Source: an uncultured Candidatus Saccharibacteria bacterium
GTDB taxonomy: Bacteria > Patescibacteriota > Saccharimonadia > Saccharimonadales > Saccharimonadaceae
DNA: 55,576 bases
Assembly: GCA_946406315.1 (NCBI GenBank)
Contig: CAMJKD010000008.1
Coordinates: 1-55,576, forward strand
Direction: 5' to 3'
The notes under the pieces were generated by a model. It did not search any database. It saw nothing but the letters and a program-made list of their open reading frames with translations, and was not told the DNA's origin. The translations under genes were made by a program, and so were the position numbers. This document shows positions 24,634 through 34,133 of this stretch, piece by piece; positions within the stretch are counted from its first letter, which is position 1, and each line of letters opens with the position of its first letter.

Positions 24634-24639
24634 ATAATC

Positions 24640-25746
24640 ATGGCGCAGTATAAGGTCCCTCAGGATGTAGAGGCCGAAGATAAACTTCTCGGACCTTTTA
24701 CCTTTCGCCAATTTGTCTACCTCATGATTATAGGTGGCTTAATTGGCTTAGGTATTTTATTTTGGCAGTTTTTTCCACCCTTAATAATCGTGCTCATTCC
24801 ACCAATCCTCCTTCTTGGCGCTCTCGCTTTGCCGCTCAAGAAAGATCAGCCTATGGAAACATATCTTTCCGCCGTTGTCTCCTTTTATCTGAAACCGCAC
24901 ATTCGCACCTGGGAGCCGGGCGAACCCGAATCTACTATTATCATTACAGCGCCCAAAAAAAAGGAAGAACAACGCACTAAAGATCTTGATCAAGATGAGG
25001 CTATGCATCGCCTATCTTTCCTTGCCGACATTATCGATACTGAAGGCTATGCCATTAAAGGTGTCATGCCAAATACCGGTATTAAAGACGAAGTCTACGC
25101 TGAAGCAAGTGATACCCTCGATATGTTCGAAGATTCAACCGCTAGTAGCACTTCTATAAATCAGACTCTTCAGAACGACGCATCCGAGCGTCGCAGTCAA
25201 GCAATTAATCAAATGCGTGCCGCTATTGAAAATAATGCTAATCAAGCAAAAAATACTACCATAACTCATAATAATCGACAGATCCAGCCGACCATAGCGC
25301 CTATCGCCAATACCACTCAACAGCCGCAAACTATTCCGCAACCACCAGCCCTCCCTCAAAGCGAAACCGCCAATATGCCTATCCCTAATCAAGAAGTCCA
25401 GGCAACACCAGAAGCTACAACCATACCTCAGGCTATCGAATTTGAAGACCCTCTCAGTGATGAGATTGTTAAAAACAATGATACAATCATAAAGCCAGAC
25501 TCTATGATTGCGGAAATTGAATCCGAAAAAGCCGAAGAAGCCGAACGCCAAGCTAAGGAAGAAGAGCAACGCAAAGCCGAAGCCGAAGCTAAACGTCAAG
25601 CCGAAATGAAAGAGGTTAAAGAGCAAACCGACCCCAACATTATCAATCTTGCAAATAATACCGACTTCTCCATTGAGACCATCGCTAATCAAGCAAAACG
25701 CATAAAAGAGAAGAAAGACGACGAAGTTTATATTTCATTACACTAA
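24640..25746 (+). CDS. PrgI family type IV secretion protein with long tail
   Basis: A 368-aa protein. The first 100 residues match the PrgI family of Gram-positive conjugation systems: YKVPQDVEAEDKLLGPFTFRQF, then two adjacent spans (about 27-48 and 50-66) separated by a short turn, and YLKPHIRTWEPG after them. PrgI proteins act next to VirB4 and the VirB6-like channel. The rest (100-368) is soluble and low-complexity: Asn/Gln-rich, then a Glu/Lys/Ala-rich segment about 300-335 likely to be a coiled coil. The long tail is not part of classical PrgI. It is followed nine bases later by the VirB4 N-terminal-like gene. The start is set by an extended -10 box six bases upstream. Confidence 0.87.
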   Translation: MAQYKVPQDVEAEDKLLGPFTFRQFVYLMIIGGLIGLGILFWQFFPPLIIVLIPPILLLGALALPLKKDQPMETYLSAVVSFYLKPHIRTWEPGEPESTIIITAPKKKEEQRTKDLDQDEAMHRLSFLADIIDTEGYAIKGVMPNTGIKDEVYAEASDTLDMFEDSTASSTSINQTLQNDASERRSQAINQMRAAIENNANQAKNTTITHNNRQIQPTIAPIANTTQQPQTIPQPPALPQSETANMPIPNQEVQATPEATTIPQAIEFEDPLSDEIVKNNDTIIKPDSMIAEIESEKAEEAERQAKEEEQRKAEAEAKRQAEMKEVKEQTDPNIINLANNTDFSIETIANQAKRIKEKKDDEVYISLH

Positions 25747-25755
25747 GGAGTTAAC

Positions 25756-26634
25756 GTGCAACCACAACAACCACAGACAATACCAAATCAAAACCCACAA
25801 CAACCCGGCGCCACTCCACAACAAGGAGCTATTATGAGTCAACCCGGCACCGCACCTCAGCAAGGAACCACCACAAACCAGCCTGGTGCCACTCCCGGAC
25901 AACCAGCTCCAGCTACTCCGCGAAAAGAAAATCCAACCTCAACGCAAGCCTCTCTGATTATTTCTGAGTTGCGCGACTCGATGGTTATTATGAAAGATGG
26001 CTCCTTCAGGGCTGTGGTTGCCTGTAAGTCCATCAACTTCGACCTTATGTCTGAAACCGAGCGCGAAGCAGTTGAATATTCTTATCAAAACTTCCTAAAC
26101 TCCCTAAATTTTACAATTCAAGTCCTCATTCGCTCCCAACGCGTCGATATTGGACCATATCTTGATCGCCTTACCGAGCTTCGTCGCAATAACGACAACA
26201 TGCTTCTCGGTATCCTTATGGACGACTATATCGACTTTATCGATGAACTGTCTCAAGAAGCAAACATTATGGATAAATCATTCTTTATTGTTATTCCATA
26301 TTACACTTCATCTGAAGCCGAAAAAGCCGTTACTCAAACTAAAAACTTCTTTAAGTCATTCAGTAATACCAAAAGAGCAACTGTCACGCGTATAGATCGC
26401 GCCACCTACGACAAAGCGGCCACGGAAATCAATAACCGCGTTGAAGCCGTCATATCTGGTCTTTTCCAAATCGGCGTCCATTCTGTTCGCCTGAACACCA
26501 AAGAACTCGGTCAACTTTACTATAACTTTAATAATCCAGATACTGCCGTCCGCGAACCGCTCGGCGACTTTAGTAAACTAGCACACTTATACGTTAAAAA
26601 GGGTGAGCCCGGTACAGAAGGGAGTCAAAAATAA
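25756..26634 (+). CDS. VirB4/TraC N-terminal-domain-like protein
   Basis: A 292-aa protein with a GTG start preceded by AAGGAG. Residues 1-60 are Gln/Pro/Gly-rich and repetitive. The folded part (about 65-285) has the pattern of the N-terminal domain of VirB4/TraC ATPases: SELRDSMVIMKDGSFRAVV, the FNSLNFTIQVLIRSQRVDI region, and the KAVTQTKNFFKSFS segment. It carries no ATP-binding motif. Its TAA stop overlaps the ATG of the next gene (TAATG), which supplies the ATPase, so together they look like a split VirB4. In known systems this domain mediates contacts with the membrane channel. Confidence 0.8.
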   Translation: MQPQQPQTIPNQNPQQPGATPQQGAIMSQPGTAPQQGTTTNQPGATPGQPAPATPRKENPTSTQASLIISELRDSMVIMKDGSFRAVVACKSINFDLMSETEREAVEYSYQNFLNSLNFTIQVLIRSQRVDIGPYLDRLTELRRNNDNMLLGILMDDYIDFIDELSQEANIMDKSFFIVIPYYTSSEAEKAVTQTKNFFKSFSNTKRATVTRIDRATYDKAATEINNRVEAVISGLFQIGVHSVRLNTKELGQLYYNFNNPDTAVREPLGDFSKLAHLYVKKGEPGTEGSQK

Positions 26635-28430
26635 TGGCAAAGAAAAAACAGCTCAGCGCCGCCGACATTGCCGCGCAAGCACAACTCCAAGAAGAAGTTG
26701 AGATTCAAAAAGCATTTGAAACCGGCATTACTACGCTTCGTGATCTTATTTCGCCATCCAGTATTGAAATTCATTCCGATTATTTCCGTCTTGGCACTAA
26801 ATATGGTCGCACTATCTACATCTATGGCTATCCTCGTATGCTTTATACTGGATGGCTTAGCTCTATTATTAATATCGACGAAGTTATCGACGTTTCCATG
26901 TTTATTTACCCAGTCGATACCAGCGTTATCATGAAAAACCTTACTAAAAAAGTAACCCAGCTCGAAGCTAGTATGAATATTAATAGCGAGAAGGGGAAAG
27001 TACGCGACCCAGAGCTCGAAGCCGCCATCTCAGACGCCGAAGATCTTCGCGACCAACTTCAAGTTGGTGCCGAGAAATTCTTCCGCTATGGCCTATATGT
27101 TACTATTTACGCCGACTCTCTCGACGAACTTCAATTTGTCCAGCATAAAATCGAAAATATCTTAGGTCAACAAATGGTTTTCAGCAAAGTTGCCAGCTCT
27201 CAGCAAGAGCAGGGCATGAATAGCACTATGCCTCAATGTTCCGACCAACTCCAGATTCGCCGCAACATGAACACTGGCGCTATTTCCACTAGCTTCCCGT
27301 TCACGTCCGCCGACCTAACCCAGGAAAAAGGCATTCTTTATGGCGTCAATATGCACAACAACGGTCTTGTCATTTTTGACCGATTTACTCTCGAAAACGC
27401 CAACATGGTCGTCTTTGCTAAGTCCGGTGCCGGTAAATCATTTACCGTCAAGCTCGAAGCCCTACGTTCCATGATGGTTGGTACTGAAATTATCATTATC
27501 GACCCAGAAAACGAGTATCAAAAGCTTTGCGATGCCGTAGGCGGCGCCTATGTTCGCTTAAGCCTCAACTCCGACGTTCGTATTAATCCGTTCGATCTCC
27601 CAAAAATCGTCGATACCGAAGACGCCAACGATGCACTTCGCGCCAACCTTGTCACACTCCATGGTCTATTTCGCCTTATGCTCGGCAATGGTGTCGGTCT
27701 CTCCCCGACCGAGGAAGCCGACCTCGACCAAGCTCTAATTGATACCTACGCGCGCGCTGGTATTACTAATGATCCATTAACCCATACCGCTATTCCACCA
27801 ACAATCATGAACCTGTTTGACACCTTACTCCATATGGGTGGTTCTGGTCCTAGTCTCGCTCAACGTTTACGCAAATATACCACCGGTAGCTTTGCCGGTA
27901 TCTTCTCACAACAGTCAAACATCGATATTAATAATCAAATGGCCGTCTTTAATATTCGCGACCTCGAAGATGAGCTACGTCCAGTAGCTATGTACATCGT
28001 CCTATCGCATATTTGGAACATTGTTCGCGCCCAGCAAAAACGCCGTCTCCTCCTCGTAGATGAGGCTTGGCAGTTAATGAAATATGAAGATTCCGCCAAC
28101 TTCCTCTTTAGTCTCGCTAAGCGTGCTCGCAAGTACTATCTTGGACTTACAACTATTACACAAGACGTCGAGGACTTTATGTCGTCAAAAATGGGACGCG
28201 CTATTGTCGCAAACTCATCCATGCAGCTTCTCCTTAAGCAATCCGCCTCTGCAGTCGATGTTCTCTCTGATGTATTTAAGCTTACCGACGAAGAGCGCAA
28301 GCGTCTCTCTAACTTTCCAGTCGGACAAGGTCTATTCTTCGCCGGTCAAAATCACGTTCACGTTCAAATTGTCGCATCCAACACCGAAGAAGACCTCATT
28401 ACAACTAACCCAGTTGAAGCTAAAAAATAA
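26634..28430 (+). CDS. VirB4-like conjugation ATPase
   Basis: A 598-aa ATPase that powers type IV secretion and pilus biogenesis. An N-terminal alpha/beta region (1-210) is followed by the RecA-like ATPase domain: Walker A AKSGAGKS (262-269) in the strand VVFAKSGAGKSFTVK, the family motif IIIDPENEYQKL (287-298), Walker B LLLVDEAW with Asp476-Glu477, and the C-terminal motif GLTTITQDVEDF. The length is shorter than full VirB4 (about 800) because part of the N-terminal region is in the preceding gene. The two genes overlap by one base. No VirD4 coupling protein or relaxase is seen within this window, so transport of DNA cannot be assumed. Confidence 0.93.
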   Translation: MAKKKQLSAADIAAQAQLQEEVEIQKAFETGITTLRDLISPSSIEIHSDYFRLGTKYGRTIYIYGYPRMLYTGWLSSIINIDEVIDVSMFIYPVDTSVIMKNLTKKVTQLEASMNINSEKGKVRDPELEAAISDAEDLRDQLQVGAEKFFRYGLYVTIYADSLDELQFVQHKIENILGQQMVFSKVASSQQEQGMNSTMPQCSDQLQIRRNMNTGAISTSFPFTSADLTQEKGILYGVNMHNNGLVIFDRFTLENANMVVFAKSGAGKSFTVKLEALRSMMVGTEIIIIDPENEYQKLCDAVGGAYVRLSLNSDVRINPFDLPKIVDTEDANDALRANLVTLHGLFRLMLGNGVGLSPTEEADLDQALIDTYARAGITNDPLTHTAIPPTIMNLFDTLLHMGGSGPSLAQRLRKYTTGSFAGIFSQQSNIDINNQMAVFNIRDLEDELRPVAMYIVLSHIWNIVRAQQKRRLLLVDEAWQLMKYEDSANFLFSLAKRARKYYLGLTTITQDVEDFMSSKMGRAIVANSSMQLLLKQSASAVDVLSDVFKLTDEERKRLSNFPVGQGLFFAGQNHVHVQIVASNTEEDLITTNPVEAKK

Positions 28431-28452
28431 TACATTTTTATCTAGTTTATAT

Positions 28453-28486
28453 TCGACATTTTTATAAAAATATTGTACAATATAAT
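28453..28486 (+). promoter_or_regulatory. Promoter before the 1146-aa protein gene
   Basis: TCGACA (28453-28458), a 17-base spacer and TACAAT (28476-28481), overlapping TATAAT (28481-28486). The ATG at 28492 lies within a few bases of the expected start site, and no Shine-Dalgarno is present, so the mRNA may be leaderless. Confidence 0.6.
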
Positions 28487-28491
28487 TATCT

Positions 28492-31400
28492 ATGGTCTCC
28501 ACACCACGTAGCAGGCATTATCGTAGAAAAAACGATCCATACAATGCTATGGAAGAGGCGATTATTCGCCCATCAAATATTTCTAAACAGCAGCTTTCTG
28601 ATGCTGAAAAAACTGCTACAGTCATACCAGAAGACAATCTCAATATCGAAGACCCTTCCTACACTGGACGAAATCGCCGCGAAAGCAACTCTGATGCACT
28701 CCGTCGTCGCGAACGTAATCAACGCAGCAATTCAACAACCCAATTAACGACCAACTTTCGTAATTCCGTCCAAGGGCGTAATCCAAAAACCAGCAAAAAA
28801 AGCAAAGGCAAAGGCAATCTCTTTAAGAAAATTGGACCAATCGGCGCTATTACTGGCATCCTTTTTGGTGGAGGCTTTTTCTTCTATGCATCTCAATCCA
28901 TGTTAGCACCGCATATTTCCGCACTTTATACTCAAGCAACCGACCTTCAATATACTTCATATAATATGCGCAACGCACGTATTATGTCCTATATGATCGA
29001 TGGCGGCAGTCAAATTAAAATCAGTAATTTTACTAAAAAATATACTTTTTTTACTCCATATCTTCAAAAACGTCTTACTAATAACGGTATTGAAGTTGGA
29101 CATCTAAACACCGATGGCAATTTCGAAGCCGGTCAAGCAATTATCGGTGGCAAAACCGTGCTAAAATACGGCGACAAAGTAATTGACGCTAATCATTTCC
29201 AAGACGAATTCGCTTCTAACGCAAACTTTCGCGACGCCTATTACAACGCAAAACGTGGTCGAATTGCTGGCTTCTTTGATAAATCATCGGAAGCCTATTA
29301 TAAGAAAAAGGGTGCAACCCGCGATATTTTTAATGAATATAAATCTACCGGCGATGAAGATGCCGATATGGAAAATTTCAAAGAAACTGTATCTGATCGT
29401 GTAGTAGGCAGCGACGGGTCTATCAATACTGTCCGAACCGAAACAGACGAAGAAACCGGCGAAGATACCGTTCGCGAAAATGGCGAAGATATTACCACTC
29501 GCAATATTGACGGCGCCACCCCAGAAACCAAAGCTCGTGCCATGGTTAATAATATCGCCGGCAAAGTTTCAACGGTCGGCGTACCAGTCTGTTCAGCCTT
29601 ACGCATCGCCAACATCGCTGCCGTCGCTGTATCCTCTTACCAAATTTATCAATCAATCGCATATTTTCTTAGTTTCATGGAACCAATTAGCAAAATGATG
29701 GCAGGGGAAGGTACAGCATCTGGCATCAACGAAACTCTCAACTTCATGACCCAACAAACCACTAACGATATTTCATATGTCAATAATAATGGCGAAACCA
29801 CCACTAAGACACTTACCGGATCAATGCTAGAATCATCTGGCACTAAACTCATAATGGGTAATACTATTTCACCAGAATCCGCCGTTCAACCATTTTCCTT
29901 TGATAATATCACCAAAGCCGCCACCCGTATCGCTATTAGTGCAGGCGCTACCACCACAGTCTGTTCTGGCGTTCAAGCCGCCTCCGCAATCGTGTCTCTA
30001 GCTTCCAATGCTATCCCGGGCGGCAAACTAGCCACTTTTGTAGTTGGCGCAATCGCTCAAACCGTTGGCGGTATTGTTATGACCGGTATTATATCTGCCA
30101 TCATAAATGCTATCATGCCATATGTTGCAAAAATGTTTGCTAGCAATATTTTCGAGACTTACACTGGCATCCCAGCTGGCGAGCTATTCTCTCAAGGTGC
30201 CGCGACGGCGAACTTTTCTCTCGCATCTCAAAGTAGCGCCTTTATGCCATCCTCGGAGGATGCCATAAAAACCCAAAATAAACACACTAGCCGCGCTATT
30301 GCTCAAGAGGCTGAAATTGATCGACTTCATCGTAGTCCGCTTGATGCGTCAAGCCCTAACACCTTCCTCGGCTCTATTATGGCAAAATTTTCATATTCAT
30401 CATTCTCAAACCCATTCACTGGCAGTTTGGCTAATATTACACGCGTAGTTGGTAGCTCAATTAATAAACTAAATCCTGTCGTTGCTGCAACAGATGACGT
30501 TAATCTCGAAGTCGACTACACTACTCAATACTCAGAATGCAATAACCTCAAAGGTACTATATGCGATATGTACGGTTACCCAATTCCAAGTTCCGATTAC
30601 TCAACCATCGACATCGCGCCAGATGATCCAACTTATCAAGCCGTCATTGAACCAAATATCGAATACACCACCGGCAACTCATCTACTAGCTCATCGACTG
30701 GCAGCGCCTATAGCGGCAAGGTATATTCTGGCCAAAAATATAATCTCACCGATGCACAAATCTCTGGCTTAATCGCAATGGTTAAACATGAAAACGGCGG
30801 TAGCCTTGAAGCTATGCAAACCGAAGCAACCCAAATGGTAAATCTATTTGAATATAAGAAAAAAGATACCCCACATACAGCCGACAACTTTATTGATTAT
30901 ATCGTTAATAGCGGTTGGTATGCGACAAGTGGCTACTACAATACTAGCAATAATGACTATACTCAGACCGAATTCAACGCTATGAAAGATATTTGGGTAA
31001 ACGGCAAACGCATCATGCCACCACAAATCGTCGAGCATGACTGTATAAAGTGTGGAAATACCTATGATATCGTCTGGGCAAAAAATGATGGCGTATCGTT
31101 CAATGTCGATGATCGCGAAAAATATATTTCCGGCAAAACTCTACTACACAACCGCTACGGTTCGACATATGTCTTCTATAAATTCGCAACCAACTCTACC
31201 CGCGAAGGCGATCCATTTGGTTATTTTCAAGATAATCCACCTACCGAAAGCGGATCATCCTCATCAAATAATTCAAGTTCATCAAATCCATCAAATGCTG
31301 GCTCAACAGAAAGAATTAAAGATAATTCCGAACTCGCTAAATTCATTAACTTCTGCGTCAATCGCGAATCTCCATGGGGCGTAACCGACGCAAACATTCT

Positions 31401-31932
31401 CAACGCTCTCCAAACCGACGGCGGAATTATTGTTAATAACTTACCATTCGTAAATGATATTATCGACGTCGCAAATGCTATCGAAGACACCGCAAATCAA
31501 AAATGGGCCACCGGCGAAATCTGTATTAATTCAAGCGACAACCCACGTTGGAATTCGGAATTTAAATATTATCAACGCTATATCGAGGATATGCGTATCG
31601 TTTACGGTATGAACAATCCGGAATCTGGCGAAAAGAGCCCCGTCGTAGCTTATCAAGAACGCTACGAAGCCACTCATCCAGTCGATCGCAGTTTTAAGGG
31701 AACTCTATCGCGTATTTCCGGTCTCAGCATGGACGACGTCGCACTTCTAATTGAATTTATAGATTACTCCACTCAAATTGCCAACTATGACCCTTCTACT
31801 CGTGACAAATTTGGAGATTATAAAGAAGCAGAAGTTAAACCAGGATTTACCCAAACCGATACCCCATCCATTAATATTCTTTCTATTATTTCCGAACCAT
31901 TCTTTATTGATCGAAGGAATTATATCGTATGA
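28492..31932 (+). CDS. Large membrane protein of the secretion locus, SleB-like C-terminal segment
   Basis: A 1146-aa protein of the secretion locus. Residues 1-105 are polar, basic and cytoplasmic. A span at about 115-140 (IGAITGILFGGGFFFYASQSML) anchors it; two further hydrophobic regions lie near 365-395 and 480-555, containing Gly/Ala-rich helices. The C-terminal third is extracytoplasmic. There, from about residue 755, SGLIAMVKHENGGSLEAMQ with Glu767 and a following PHTADNFIDYIV resemble the start of SleB-type wall hydrolases, but the match is partial. Ser-rich linkers separate the parts. The stop overlaps the next ATG (ATGA). The gene may help span and locally open the wall. Confidence 0.78.
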   Translation: MVSTPRSRHYRRKNDPYNAMEEAIIRPSNISKQQLSDAEKTATVIPEDNLNIEDPSYTGRNRRESNSDALRRRERNQRSNSTTQLTTNFRNSVQGRNPKTSKKSKGKGNLFKKIGPIGAITGILFGGGFFFYASQSMLAPHISALYTQATDLQYTSYNMRNARIMSYMIDGGSQIKISNFTKKYTFFTPYLQKRLTNNGIEVGHLNTDGNFEAGQAIIGGKTVLKYGDKVIDANHFQDEFASNANFRDAYYNAKRGRIAGFFDKSSEAYYKKKGATRDIFNEYKSTGDEDADMENFKETVSDRVVGSDGSINTVRTETDEETGEDTVRENGEDITTRNIDGATPETKARAMVNNIAGKVSTVGVPVCSALRIANIAAVAVSSYQIYQSIAYFLSFMEPISKMMAGEGTASGINETLNFMTQQTTNDISYVNNNGETTTKTLTGSMLESSGTKLIMGNTISPESAVQPFSFDNITKAATRIAISAGATTTVCSGVQAASAIVSLASNAIPGGKLATFVVGAIAQTVGGIVMTGIISAIINAIMPYVAKMFASNIFETYTGIPAGELFSQGAATANFSLASQSSAFMPSSEDAIKTQNKHTSRAIAQEAEIDRLHRSPLDASSPNTFLGSIMAKFSYSSFSNPFTGSLANITRVVGSSINKLNPVVAATDDVNLEVDYTTQYSECNNLKGTICDMYGYPIPSSDYSTIDIAPDDPTYQAVIEPNIEYTTGNSSTSSSTGSAYSGKVYSGQKYNLTDAQISGLIAMVKHENGGSLEAMQTEATQMVNLFEYKKKDTPHTADNFIDYIVNSGWYATSGYYNTSNNDYTQTEFNAMKDIWVNGKRIMPPQIVEHDCIKCGNTYDIVWAKNDGVSFNVDDREKYISGKTLLHNRYGSTYVFYKFATNSTREGDPFGYFQDNPPTESGSSSSNNSSSSNPSNAGSTERIKDNSELAKFINFCVNRESPWGVTDANILNALQTDGGIIVNNLPFVNDIIDVANAIEDTANQKWATGEICINSSDNPRWNSEFKYYQRYIEDMRIVYGMNNPESGEKSPVVAYQERYEATHPVDRSFKGTLSRISGLSMDDVALLIEFIDYSTQIANYDPSTRDKFGDYKEAEVKPGFTQTDTPSINILSIISEPFFIDRRNYIV

Positions 31933-34133
31933 AAAAAATAATAAGATTTCTCAAATCGAGCTTCCTTATTGCTGTAGCTATTATAACTACTCCAACTTAC
32001 GCCGCCTTGCCAAGCGATGATGTCCTAGACATGTTTAACAAAAATGGCATTTATTATTACAATCCAGGAGGAAATGAAGACGATTGCAATACTAGCTCAA
32101 CTACGCTTTCTGGCAGCGATACTGCTGAAAAAATCTGGAACTTCTTTATTCAACAAGGCTTTAACGATGCTCAAGTCGCCGGTCTACTTGGCAATGCGAT
32201 GGCAGAATCTAGTCTTATTGCAACCGCATCAAGAAACGGCTCTTATTTTGGGCTTTTTCAATGGGGTGGCGGACGCAAAGATAAATTATTTAAAAAACTT
32301 CAAGAAGCTGGTCTTAGCAAATATACTTCATTAGAATATTGGGGTCATGATGCCGATAAAAAAATACCAGCCGCAGATTACGATAAGATCATTCAGTTAG
32401 AACTAGAACAAACCATAGAGGAAAAAGATCTTAATTGGCAAGAAGAAATCAAAAAAGCCAATAATCCAGAATTAGCTGCAGAAATATTCCTAACCCTATT
32501 TGAACGCGCCGTCGGCGGCGACTCTGAAGTTTTATATTACGCGCCATATGCCGGTAGGCTATATCAGGGCACTAAAGCACGTCGCGATTATGCCAAGGAA
32601 TTTTATAACAAATATGCCGGCAAAGGGATTCAAAGTTCCGGCAAAGCAAATGGTAATGCAGAAAATGGTAAGAATATCACCATCATCGGCGATTCAATTA
32701 CTGTTGATTCTAAAAATGCTTTAATGAAAAAATTCTCAGATATTTCCGAATCAGATATTAACGGTCGCGTCAGTCGTCCATGGGGAGAAGGCAATACTGT
32801 CGCAAAATCAATGACTTTAAAAGATATTGTCGTTTTTGCACTTGGAACAAATTCGGCTGGACTCACTAAAGCACAAGTTGAAGAAACCATATCCACTCTC
32901 GGTGCTAATCGCACAATCGTATTCGTCACGAACTATGATGGAAATAATCAAAATCAATTCACTTCAAATAATAATCTTTTCAAAGAACTTGCCAAATCTA
33001 ATTCAAATATCATAGTCGCCGATTGGGCGGAGACGGTTGCCCAAAACCCCGAAACATATCTTTATGGCGACAAAGTTCATCCAAATTCAGCCGGTGCAGA
33101 ATTATTTGCGGAAACTATTTGGAAAGCTATCAATGCTAATACTAACGAAAACGGCTGTAGCGTAAATGGCGAATTTCAGGCACTTGTTTTGGGATATGCT
33201 TGGCCAGAATATCACGCACCGCCTTGGCATGATCGAATGCCAGCCTACGCCGAAGCAGTAACTCAATCTATTAGCGAAGGTCGCTACGTCGGCGGCTCCG
33301 TTGCTGGCGTTCCCGGTATCGACTGCGGAGGTTTTGTTACTATTCTTGTCCAAAATTCCGGTCTCGAACCAAATTACAATGACACTAAAGGCGCCACGGA
33401 CACCCAGGAAGCATGGGTAAAGTCTCATAACTGGCAGCTAATTAATAGTTCAGCCAGCACAAGAGTTGACACTAGCCTACTTCAGCCAGGCGATGTCGCC
33501 TTCTCAAGCGGCCATACCTTTATTTACGTTGGCGAAATACCAGGTTTCGATAGCGTTATCGCCTCCGCATCGTATTCAACCCACGGCTCCGGTCGTGCTC
33601 CGATGGCCGGAAGGGAAGATTTAACCTTCGGTAATGGCGTCATCGTTCGCTGGTATCGTAACCCTAATTTCCATCCAGGTGAAACCCCTTCTTCTATCGC
33701 CAATCATGCCGCTGGCAACGTCTCTAATAGTGCACCATCTGGCGCGACCCTACTCGATAACCACCACATTACTTTCTACGGCGCTGGCGCTTCCGAAAAC
33801 GGCGGCAACACTGGCCGTAACGCTAGTTCACAATACAACAACGGCAACCTCGCACCAGGACAAGCTGCCAGTAATTATCTGCCACTCGGCACCGTCGTAT
33901 ATGTTAAAACTCAACCTAGCGGCGAAGCAAGTTACGCAAACGGAAAATATTTCCTCATCACAGACCGCGGAGCAGGGAAGATTGATGGTGATTATAACCT
34001 CGATATTTTCCATGACGTCGCACAACCATCCGACAATAATTATCCTCCATACGGCTCATCGTCTACCGCAGAAATCTATAAAGTCGCTGAAAACGTTTCA
34101 TGGGATACATTTAAAGCAAAATATGGGTGGTAA
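31929..34133 (+). CDS. Four-domain secreted wall hydrolase (lysozyme, SGNH, NlpC/P60-like, 3D)
   Basis: A 734-aa secreted protein with a signal peptide (1-25, TYA-A). Domains in order: a phage tail lysozyme-like domain (about 65-230) with GLLGNAMAESS and catalytic Glu93; an SGNH esterase/lipase domain (249-400) with GDSI (Asp255-Ser256), GTN (306-308) and DKVH (Asp381, His384); an NlpC/P60- or CHAP-like peptidase (about 420-580) with DCGGF (Cys466) and SGHT (His529); and a 3D double-psi domain (610-715) with YLPLGTVVYV and ITDRG (Asp679). All four active-site sets look intact. Such a combination could cut glycan strands, remove acyl groups and cleave peptides. It overlaps both neighbours. Likely host- or self-wall directed, like VirB1-type proteins. 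Confidence 0.85.
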   Translation: MKKIIRFLKSSFLIAVAIITTPTYAALPSDDVLDMFNKNGIYYYNPGGNEDDCNTSSTTLSGSDTAEKIWNFFIQQGFNDAQVAGLLGNAMAESSLIATASRNGSYFGLFQWGGGRKDKLFKKLQEAGLSKYTSLEYWGHDADKKIPAADYDKIIQLELEQTIEEKDLNWQEEIKKANNPELAAEIFLTLFERAVGGDSEVLYYAPYAGRLYQGTKARRDYAKEFYNKYAGKGIQSSGKANGNAENGKNITIIGDSITVDSKNALMKKFSDISESDINGRVSRPWGEGNTVAKSMTLKDIVVFALGTNSAGLTKAQVEETISTLGANRTIVFVTNYDGNNQNQFTSNNNLFKELAKSNSNIIVADWAETVAQNPETYLYGDKVHPNSAGAELFAETIWKAINANTNENGCSVNGEFQALVLGYAWPEYHAPPWHDRMPAYAEAVTQSISEGRYVGGSVAGVPGIDCGGFVTILVQNSGLEPNYNDTKGATDTQEAWVKSHNWQLINSSASTRVDTSLLQPGDVAFSSGHTFIYVGEIPGFDSVIASASYSTHGSGRAPMAGREDLTFGNGVIVRWYRNPNFHPGETPSSIANHAAGNVSNSAPSGATLLDNHHITFYGAGASENGGNTGRNASSQYNNGNLAPGQAASNYLPLGTVVYVKTQPSGEASYANGKYFLITDRGAGKIDGDYNLDIFHDVAQPSDNNYPPYGSSSTAEIYKVAENVSWDTFKAKYGW

